From contig JBQCIO010000074.1 in the NCBI GenBank assembly GCA_051953655.1, forward strand, positions 1-5,439: a DNA stretch of 5,439 nt, given 5' to 3'. Below, in pieces: positions 1 through 4,342 of this stretch. Made by a program: the position numbers and the translations under genes. Position 1 is the first letter of the stretch. Each line of letters begins with the position of its first letter. The notes beneath the pieces were generated by a model that searched no databases, was not told the DNA's origin, and worked only from the letters and a program-made list of their open reading frames with translations. The stretch is from JBQCHF01 sp051953655 (lineage in GTDB: Bacteria > Actinomycetota > Actinomycetes > Motilibacterales > Motilibacteraceae).

Positions 1-1
1 C

Positions 2-37
2 ACCGCCGGCGCGGGGCGGGAGCTGGGGTGGGGCTGA
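2..37 (+). CDS. possible C-terminal tail of an upstream gene (partial)
   Basis: One forward frame is open from the window edge to a TGA at 35-37 and would encode TAGAGRELGWG. The stop lies one base before a large GC hairpin, the arrangement expected for the end of a gene followed by its terminator. The fragment is too short to recognise. In several actinomycetes (for example Streptomyces) the gene before hisE is ribH (lumazine synthase), so ribH is a guess from known gene order, not something seen here. Another forward frame is also open up to a TGA at 43-45, so even the frame is uncertain. Confidence 0.25.
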   Translation, partial: TAGAGRELGWG

Positions 38-38
38 A

Positions 39-92
39 CACGTGAGGGGCCCCCTGACCCGCCACGTGGCGGGTCAGGGGCCCCCTCACGTG
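39..92 (+). terminator. 54-bp near-perfect GC-rich palindrome, probable transcription terminator
   Basis: Positions 39-92 are self-complementary around the 65/66 boundary: 26 of 27 base pairs match, and the only mismatch is C50/C81. As RNA this gives a stem of about 25 bp with a four-base loop. The hexamer CACGTG occurs at both ends and in the centre (39-44, 63-68, 87-92), exactly 24 bp apart, and GGGGCCCC occurs in each arm (46-53, 77-84). No U-tract follows, which is common for actinobacterial terminators. It lies just after a possible stop at 35-37 and far from hisE, so ending upstream transcription is the likeliest role. Because it is symmetric it could act in both directions. A protein-binding site is the alternative. 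Confidence 0.7.
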
Positions 93-544
93 GCTCAATG
101 GGTGACCTGTGCCGCTGCGGCCGCGCGGTCCACGGTCCGCGGCGCTGGTGACGGCGGCGGTAGGCGGCCGCTCCGGTCTGGTGGCCGGCCGGCGGCGCCG
201 CTGGTGGCCGCCTCCCACACATGGGTGTCACACCCATACGCATCTATGCCTATGGGTGTGACACCCATGCGTTTCCGCGTTCCCGCACCCGGTCGCCGGA
301 CCCCCCTCACGCAGTCCGTGCTCGCGGGTCAGTGCTTCATCGCCGCGCTGACGGCGTCGCAGCGCGGTCGGTGCGCTCGCTGGACTGGCTCATGTGGTCA
401 TCCTGGGGTCGATCCGTGGGAGTGGTCGTCCGTCGGTCGCTCCCTCACCTCGCTGGTGGGCCGGGAGGCAAACCGGGAGCAGACCGCCCCGAGACCCCTC
501 GTCCACGGGACGGACGCGGTGCGGGGACGCGCGCCGGACCTCCG
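93..544. other. long intergenic region without a convincing gene
   Basis: These roughly 450 bp contain open frames only in the sense that GC-rich DNA has few stops. Their translations are Arg/Ala/Pro-rich, change style from frame to frame and match no family I recognise. No tRNA, rRNA, CRISPR or insertion-sequence signature is visible. The only clear structure is the double dyad at 220-269. Positions 93-219 are GC-rich with scattered short dyads (for example GCGGCCGC, GCCGGCCGGC). Positions 270-544 are less GC-extreme and show nothing I can assign before the hisE promoter. Confidence 0.6.
220..269. repeat. 50-bp palindrome made of two mirror-image 17-bp dyads
   Basis: Two 17-bp palindromes, ATGGGTGTCACACCCAT (221-237) and ATGGGTGTGACACCCAT (252-268), have perfect 8-bp arms around one central base. 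They are exact reverse complements of each other. The flanking and linking bases also pair (C220/G269, A238/T251, GCAT 240-243 with ATGC 246-249), so 220-269 is a single palindrome with mismatches only at 239/250 and at the central 244/245. The dyad centres (229 and 260) are 31 bp apart, about three helical turns, which suits two dimers of a regulator on one face of the DNA. It could equally be a repetitive extragenic palindrome or an RNA hairpin. It is more AT-rich than its surroundings and lies about 290 bp upstream of hisE. Confidence 0.75.
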
Positions 545-556
545 TAGGCTTGCCCT
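545..556 (+). promoter_or_regulatory. predicted -10 element of a leaderless hisE promoter
   Basis: TAGGCT at 545-550 fits the actinobacterial -10 pattern TANNNT. Exactly six bases separate it from GTG 557, so transcription would start at the first base of the start codon and give a leaderless mRNA. No consensus -35 is seen in the roughly 16-18 bp window upstream (around 521-528, GC-rich). There is no Shine-Dalgarno sequence before the GTG, which agrees with leaderless translation. Confidence 0.6.
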
Positions 557-820
557 GTGAAGACCTTCGACGACCTGTTCGCCGAGCTCGCGCGCAAGGC
601 GCAGGAGCGGCCCGCCGGGTCCGGCACCGTCGCGGCGCTGGACGCCGGCGTGCATGCCATCGGCAAGAAGGTCGTCGAGGAGGCGGCCGAGGTGTGGATG
701 GCCGCCGAGCACGAGGGGCCCGAGCGGGCGGCCGAGGAGATCTCGCAGCTGCTCTACCACCTGCAGGTCCTCATGCTCGCCCGCGGGCTCACCCTCGACG
801 ACGTCTACGCGCACCTGTAG
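557..820 (+). CDS. hisE: phosphoribosyl-ATP pyrophosphatase HisE
   Basis: HisE hydrolyses phosphoribosyl-ATP to phosphoribosyl-AMP and pyrophosphate, the second step of histidine biosynthesis, in the cytosol. The 87-residue product has the normal length of a stand-alone actinobacterial HisE. It shows the family pattern throughout: an N-terminal MKTFDDLFAELA, then KKVVEEAAEVWMAAEHEGPE with the MazG-like Mg2+-binding glutamates (E41, E42, E45), and AEEISQLLYHLQVLM (E60, E61) ending in TLDDVYAHL. The start is forced: an in-frame TAG lies at 545-547 and no other start codon falls between it and GTG 557. That TAG is part of the predicted -10 box, so the message is probably leaderless. hisG follows after 49 bp on the same strand and is likely co-transcribed. 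Confidence 0.96.
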   Translation: MKTFDDLFAELARKAQERPAGSGTVAALDAGVHAIGKKVVEEAAEVWMAAEHEGPERAAEEISQLLYHLQVLMLARGLTLDDVYAHL

Positions 821-869
821 GCCGCACCCCACGTCCACGTCTGCGCACTCCACCTGAAAGGCGCTCCCG

Positions 870-1715
870 ATGCTCCGCATCGCCGTCCCGAACAAGGGGA
901 GCCTGTCCGACCCCGCGAGCGAGATGCTCCGGGAGGCCGGCTACCGCCAGCGCAGCTCGGCCCGTGAGTTGGCGCTGCACGACGTCGACAACGACATCGA
1001 GTTCTTCTTCCTGCGTCCCCGCGACGTCGCCACCTACGTCGGCTCGGGGGAGCTCGACGCCGGCATCACCGGCCGCGACCTGCTGCTGGACAGCGGCGCC
1101 CCGGCCGGCGAGGTGATGACGCTCGGCTTCGCCGGCTCCACCTTCCGGTTCGCCGCCCGCCCCGGCACCGCCAGCGGCATCGCCGACCTCGCCGGCCACC
1201 GGGTCGCCACGTCCTACCCCGGGATCGTGGCCAAGCACCTGGCCGAGCACGGCGTCACCGCGGAGGTGATCCGCCTGGACGGTGCGGTGGAGACCTCGGT
1301 GCGCCTGGGCGTGGCCGACGCGATCGCCGACGTCGTCGAGACCGGCAGCACGCTGCGCCAGGCCGGGCTGGAGGTGTTCGGCGAGCCGATCCTGCGCTCG
1401 GAGGCGGTGCTCATCCGCCGCTCGGGCGCCGAGCCCTCGGCGGCGGTGGACCAGCTGGTCCGCCGGCTGCAGGGCGTGCTGGTGGCGCGCACCTACGTGA
1501 TGCTCGACTACGACGTCCGGGTCGAGACCGTGGAGCAGGCGTGCGCGCTCACCCCCGGCATCGAGTCGCCCACCGTGTCCCCGCTGCACGACAAGGGCTG
1601 GGTGGCGGTGCGCTCGATGGTGCTGCGCAAGGACACCAACCGGATCATGGACGAGCTGTGGGAGCTGGGCGCCCGCGGCATCCTCGTCACCGACATCCGC
1701 GCCTGCCGGCTGTAG
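870..1715 (+). CDS. hisG: ATP phosphoribosyltransferase HisG, long form
   Basis: HisG condenses ATP with PRPP to form phosphoribosyl-ATP, the first and feedback-controlled step of histidine synthesis. The 281-residue protein opens with MLRIAVPNKGSLSDP, typical of the family. The PRPP-binding region follows the usual pattern at about residues 136-166 (DGAVETSVRLGVADAIADVV, then ETGSTL). Its length and the C-terminal section from about residue 205 (TPGIESPTVSPL... to DIRACRL) identify the long, hexameric form with an ACT-like regulatory domain that binds histidine, so no HisZ partner is required. ATG 870 is preceded by GAAAGG (856-861) at eight-base spacing, a good ribosome binding site. It sits in a hisE-hisG-PH-protein order known from mycobacteria and streptomycetes. 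The stop TAG is two bases before the next start, which suggests translational coupling. Confidence 0.97.
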   Translation: MLRIAVPNKGSLSDPASEMLREAGYRQRSSARELALHDVDNDIEFFFLRPRDVATYVGSGELDAGITGRDLLLDSGAPAGEVMTLGFAGSTFRFAARPGTASGIADLAGHRVATSYPGIVAKHLAEHGVTAEVIRLDGAVETSVRLGVADAIADVVETGSTLRQAGLEVFGEPILRSEAVLIRRSGAEPSAAVDQLVRRLQGVLVARTYVMLDYDVRVETVEQACALTPGIESPTVSPLHDKGWVAVRSMVLRKDTNRIMDELWELGARGILVTDIRACRL

Positions 1716-1717
1716 GG

Positions 1718-2167
1718 ATGCCCGCCGAGCTGCCGCGCACGTTCCGCGGCAAGTGGGGCCCGCGCGTCGCCTACCCCACGGCGGTGGTCGTGCTCGTCGG
1801 GATCGTCGCGCTGGCCATCGCGCTGCCCGGCGGCGAGCGCGGCTACGGCCCGATCGACCGGGTGCTCATCGTCGTCACCGGCCTCGCCATCGCCTGGGTG
1901 CTGCACCGGCTGGGCGCGGTACGGATCGTCTGCACCGAGCAGGCCGTCACCGTGGTGAACCTGTTCCGCCGTCAGCAGTTCGAGTGGGCCGAGGTCGTCG
2001 GCGTGCGGCTGGAGGACAGCGCTCCCTGGCTGGTGCTGGACATCTCCGACGGCACGTCGGTGCCCGCCATGGGCATCCAGGGCAGCGACGGCGCCTACGC
2101 CCACCAGCAGGCCACCGAGCTGGCCCGGCTGGTGGCCCAGCAGACCCGCACCCCGCGGGACGACTGA
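1718..2167 (+). CDS. small membrane protein with bacterial PH-like domain
   Basis: The product has 149 residues. Two hydrophobic segments lie near the N-terminus: about 18-36 (VAYPTAVVVLVGIVALAIA) and about 46-64 (IDRVLIVVTGLAIAWVLHR), separated by a short Gly/Arg-rich loop. The rest, about 67-145, reads as a small beta-rich domain with the bacterial PH-like pattern (VRIVCTEQAVTVVNLFRRQQFEWAEV..., then an acidic strand LVLDISDG). This matches the conserved membrane or PH-domain protein found after hisG in many actinobacteria (Rv2120c occupies this place in Mycobacterium tuberculosis). The function is unknown; a link to histidine synthesis rests on position only. The frame is open upstream into hisG (from 1541), but ATG 1718, two bases after the hisG stop, is the sensible start. 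It has no good ribosome binding site and probably relies on coupling to hisG. Confidence 0.85.
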   Translation: MPAELPRTFRGKWGPRVAYPTAVVVLVGIVALAIALPGGERGYGPIDRVLIVVTGLAIAWVLHRLGAVRIVCTEQAVTVVNLFRRQQFEWAEVVGVRLEDSAPWLVLDISDGTSVPAMGIQGSDGAYAHQQATELARLVAQQTRTPRDD

Positions 2168-2185
2168 CCGCAGATCGCCCCGACG

Positions 2186-2205
2186 TGCGACACCTGAGGT
2201 GCGCA
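2186..2205. promoter_or_regulatory. small dyad between the his unit and the moxR unit
   Basis: CACCTGAGGTG at 2191-2201 is a perfect 11-base palindrome. TGCG (2186-2189) and CGCA (2202-2205) extend it as a 9-bp stem with a single bulged A at 2190. It lies 19 bp after the stop of the PH-domain gene and covers the place where the -35 of the next promoter should be. It could be a weak terminator or an operator for the second unit. As RNA the loop would be tight, so a DNA-binding role is at least as plausible. Confidence 0.35.
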
Positions 2206-2220
2206 CGGGCGCGGAGGTCG

Positions 2221-2232
2221 TAGCGTGTCCTC
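2221..2232 (+). promoter_or_regulatory. predicted -10 element of a leaderless moxR-unit promoter
   Basis: TAGCGT at 2221-2226 fits TANNNT and is followed by exactly six bases before GTG 2233, the same arrangement as at hisE. It predicts transcription starting on the start codon. No Shine-Dalgarno is suitably placed for this GTG. No consensus -35 is recognisable; the -35 position overlaps the dyad at 2186-2205. Confidence 0.6.
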
Positions 2233-3138
2233 GTGGAGACGCTCCCGCAGGACCCGCAGCAGCTGGCCGAGGCCCTCGACGTCGCCGGCTACCTCCCCGA
2301 CGAGGGCGTGGCGACGGCCGCCTTCCTCGCCCTGCGGATGCGCCGGCCGCTGTTCCTCGAGGGCGAGGCGGGCGTGGGCAAGACCAGCCTGGCCCGGGCG
2401 CTGGCCCAGGTGCTGGGCACCGAGCTGATCCGGCTGCAGTGCTACGAGGGCCTGGATGCCGCCCAGGCGCTCTACGACTGGGACTTCCCCCGCCAGCTGC
2501 TGCACCTGCGCGCCGCCGAGGCGGCCGGCGTCACCGACGTGGACAAGCTCGAGCACGAGCTCTACGACCGCCGCTTCCTGCTCTCCCGCCCGATCCTGCG
2601 CGCGGTCGAGACCAGCAGCGCGGGCCGCCCGGCGCTGCTGCTGGTGGACGAGGTGGACCGCGCCGACGACGAGTTCGAGGCGTTCCTGCTCGAGGTGCTC
2701 AGCGACTTCTCGGTGTCCATCCCCGAGATCGGCACGGTCCGGGCGGAGGAGCCGCCGCTGGTCGTCGTCACCAGCAACCGCACCCGCGAGGTGCACGACG
2801 CCCTCAAGCGCCGCTGCCTGTACCACTGGCTCGAGCACCCGGACTACGAGCGCGAGGTCGCCATCCTGCGCCGCCGGCTGCCCGACGCCACCGAGCGCCT
2901 GGCCTCCGACGTCACCGCCGCGGTGCAGCGGCTGCGCGGGCAGGACCTGCTCAAGCCGCCGGGCGTGGCCGAGACGATCGACTGGACCGAGGCGCTGCTG
3001 GCGCTCGGTGCCCGCGAGCTCGACCCCGAGCGTGCCGCGCTCACCCTCGGCGCGCTGCTGAAGTACCGCGAGGACCAGGAGCGGGTGCTGCGCACCGACG
3101 GCCTGGGCCTGGCGGCCTCGGTGCTGGCCGGCGGGTAG
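2233..3138 (+). CDS. MoxR/CoxD-type AAA+ ATPase
   Basis: This is a cytosolic MoxR-family AAA+ ATPase of the CoxD type. Such proteins work as chaperones with a VWA-domain partner to mature metalloenzymes; CoxD of Oligotropha carboxidovorans is known to act in maturation of the [CuSMoO2] site of CO dehydrogenase. The 301-residue product shows Walker A GEAGVGKT (44-51), Walker B LLLVDEVDRAD (135-145, with D139 and E140), sensor 1 VVTSNRT (178-184) and an arginine-rich segment LKRRCLYHW (191-199). A CoxD-like KPPGVAETIDW (241-251) lies in the lid region. The length is normal. GTG 2233 is the only possible start: an in-frame TAG at 2221-2223 precedes it and no start codon lies between. The VWA gene begins seven bases after its stop, as expected for an ATPase-VWA pair. 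The substrate enzyme is not in the window. Confidence 0.9.
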   Translation: METLPQDPQQLAEALDVAGYLPDEGVATAAFLALRMRRPLFLEGEAGVGKTSLARALAQVLGTELIRLQCYEGLDAAQALYDWDFPRQLLHLRAAEAAGVTDVDKLEHELYDRRFLLSRPILRAVETSSAGRPALLLVDEVDRADDEFEAFLLEVLSDFSVSIPEIGTVRAEEPPLVVVTSNRTREVHDALKRRCLYHWLEHPDYEREVAILRRRLPDATERLASDVTAAVQRLRGQDLLKPPGVAETIDWTEALLALGARELDPERAALTLGALLKYREDQERVLRTDGLGLAASVLAGG

Positions 3139-3145
3139 GGATGCG

Positions 3146-4105
3146 ATGACCATCGGGCCGACGAGCCCCGTGGACGAGCCCCGCGACGTCACCGACGTGC
3201 TCGTCGGCTTCGCCCGCACCCTGCGCGCCTACGGCGTGGAGGCCACCCCCGACCGGCTGCACTCCATGCTCACCGCGGTCGACGCCCTCGACGTCACCTC
3301 CCGCGACGACGTCTACTGGTCCGGCCGGCTCACCCTGTGCGCCACCCCCGACGAGGTCGCCCGCTACGACCGCGCGTTCGCGTCCTACTTCGGCGGCGAG
3401 GTGGCGGTGCAGCAGCGCCCGCGGACACCGGTCGTCATGGTGCGCGCGGTCGCCGTCCCGATCGACGTCCCGGAGGAGCCGGAGGGGCAGGGCGAGGAGG
3501 ACACCGAGACCGCCAAGGCGGCCACCGCCAGCGGGGTGGAGGTGCTGCGCCACCGCGACCTGGCCCGGCTCGGGCCGGAGGAGCGCGAGCAGGTGCGCCG
3601 GATGATCGCGATGCTCGCGCCCAAGGGCCCGGTGCGTCGGTCCCGCCGACGGGCCCCCGCGAGCCGCGGCGACCTCGACGCCCGCCGCACCGTCCGGGAG
3701 ATGCTGCGCCGCGGGGGAGAGCCGGCGCTGCTGGAGCGGCACGCACCCAAGGTCCGGCCGCGCCGGCTGGTCGTCCTGGCCGACGTCAGCGGCTCGATGC
3801 AGGCCTACGCCGACGCCACCCTGCGCTTCGCCCACGCAGCAGCCAGAGTCCGGCCGGGCACCGAGGTGTTCACCCTGGGCACCCGCCTGACCCGGGTCAG
3901 CCGCGAGATCCGTGGCCGCGAGCCGGACTCGGCGCTGGAGGCGGTGTCCGCCGCGGTGCCGGACTGGAGCGGCGGCACCCGCCTGGGCGAGCAGCTCAAG
4001 GCGTTCCTGGACCGCTGGGGCCAGCGCGGCACCGCCCGCGGCGCCGTCGTGGTCGTGTTCTCCGACGGCTGGGAGCGGGGCGACGCCACCCTGCTCGGCG
4101 AGTAG
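3146..4105 (+). CDS. CoxE-type VWA-domain protein, cut short by in-frame TAG
   Basis: This is the VWA partner of the preceding ATPase, like CoxE of cox clusters. The 319-residue product has a helical N-terminal region (FARTLRAYGVEATPDRLHSML..., then DVYWSGRLTL), an acidic linker at about 109-122, a basic stretch at 160-174, and then the VWA domain from about 206. The metal-ion-dependent adhesion site is complete: DVSGS (D213, S215, S217), T278 in GGTRLG and D307 in VVFSDGWERGD. The frame then meets TAG at 4103-4105 after LLGE, although family homology continues in the same frame, so the protein lacks its last strand and helices (about 60-78 residues). ATG 3146 has AGGGA (3137-3141) four bases upstream; the ATG at 3141 reads ATG-CGA-TGA and is not usable. 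Whether the shortened protein folds is unknown. The family call is secure. Confidence 0.85.
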   Translation: MTIGPTSPVDEPRDVTDVLVGFARTLRAYGVEATPDRLHSMLTAVDALDVTSRDDVYWSGRLTLCATPDEVARYDRAFASYFGGEVAVQQRPRTPVVMVRAVAVPIDVPEEPEGQGEEDTETAKAATASGVEVLRHRDLARLGPEEREQVRRMIAMLAPKGPVRRSRRRAPASRGDLDARRTVREMLRRGGEPALLERHAPKVRPRRLVVLADVSGSMQAYADATLRFAHAAARVRPGTEVFTLGTRLTRVSREIRGREPDSALEAVSAAVPDWSGGTRLGEQLKAFLDRWGQRGTARGAVVVVFSDGWERGDATLLGE

Positions 4106-4342
4106 ATGCAGCGCCTGCACCGCCTCGCCCACCGCGTGGTCTGGGTGAACCCGCACAAGGGTAAGGACGGCTTCGTCCCGGCCACCGCCGGCATGCGCGC
4201 CGTGCTGCCCTTCGTCGACGCCCTGGTGGCCGGGCACTCCCTGGCCGCCTTCCAGGAGCTGGTCGACGTCATCGCCGACGACCGCCCACCGCTGCATCCA
4301 GTACCGAGTTCGGCATCCGTGTCAGGAGGCTCCCGTGCGTGA
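4106..4342 (+). pseudogene. C-terminal part of the VWA protein, same frame after the TAG
   Basis: These 78 codons continue the VWA frame with no shift: GAG-TAG-ATG-CAG. The peptide begins MQRLHRLAHRVVWVNPHKG and goes on to LPFVDALVAGHSLAAFQELVDVIA, the usual end of CoxE-type VWA proteins, followed by a non-conserved tail of about 20 residues. Its codon use is as G/C-biased as the rest, so there is no sign of long decay. With the first part and one amino acid for the TAG, the full protein would be 398 residues. It could be a dead fragment, the second half of a readthrough product, or a separate polypeptide made by reinitiation at ATG 4106. It has no strong ribosome binding site of its own. Its end overlaps the next gene by eight bases. 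Confidence 0.75.
4324..4329 (+). promoter_or_regulatory. strong ribosome binding site for the XdhC-like gene
   Basis: AGGAGG lies five bases before GTG 4335 and is the best Shine-Dalgarno in the window. It decides the start of the XdhC-like gene. It sits inside the last codons of the VWA frame, so ribosomes finishing an intact VWA gene would end at 4342 on top of it, allowing coupling. Because of the early TAG this gene may now depend on its own initiation. Confidence 0.85.

Noticed and set aside
390..430. A tRNA-like stretch around TCCTGGGGTCGATCC
   Set aside because: No matching acceptor, anticodon and T-arm stems can be drawn, and the TTC motif of the T-loop is absent.
42..560. Forward open frame of 172 residues starting inside the 54-bp hairpin, and a 108-residue frame starting inside the double dyad (221-547)
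   Set aside because: Both begin within palindromes, have no ribosome binding site, give Arg/Pro/Ala-rich sequence with no recognisable family, and compete with each other in different frames.
1541..1717. Upstream extension of the PH-domain gene to an ATG or GTG within hisG
   Set aside because: The extension would overlap hisG by about 175 bp with a shadow-like Arg/His-rich peptide. ATG 1718 directly after the hisG stop fits the family N-terminus.
3141..3149. ATG at 3141 as the start of the VWA gene
   Set aside because: It reads ATG-CGA-TGA and stops at once. ATG 3146 opens the correct frame.
4103..4105. TAG decoded as pyrrolysine or a genome-wide reassigned codon
   Set aside because: hisE, hisG and the ATPase gene all end in TAG at their expected C-termini, so TAG works as a normal stop here. 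Pyrrolysine decoding would be unexpected in an actinomycete and no supporting genes are visible.
4080..4130. A frameshift as the cause of the VWA break
   Set aside because: The sequence before and after the TAG is in the same frame (3146 and 4106 are both frame 2), so a substitution and not an indel explains the break.
2095..4297. Very long reverse-strand open frames (about 374 residues at 2095-3219 and 418 residues at 3041-4297)
   Set aside because: They lie antisense to clear AAA+ and VWA genes, have Gly/Ala/Arg/His-rich composition without any domain, and arise because stops are rare opposite high-GC3 coding DNA.
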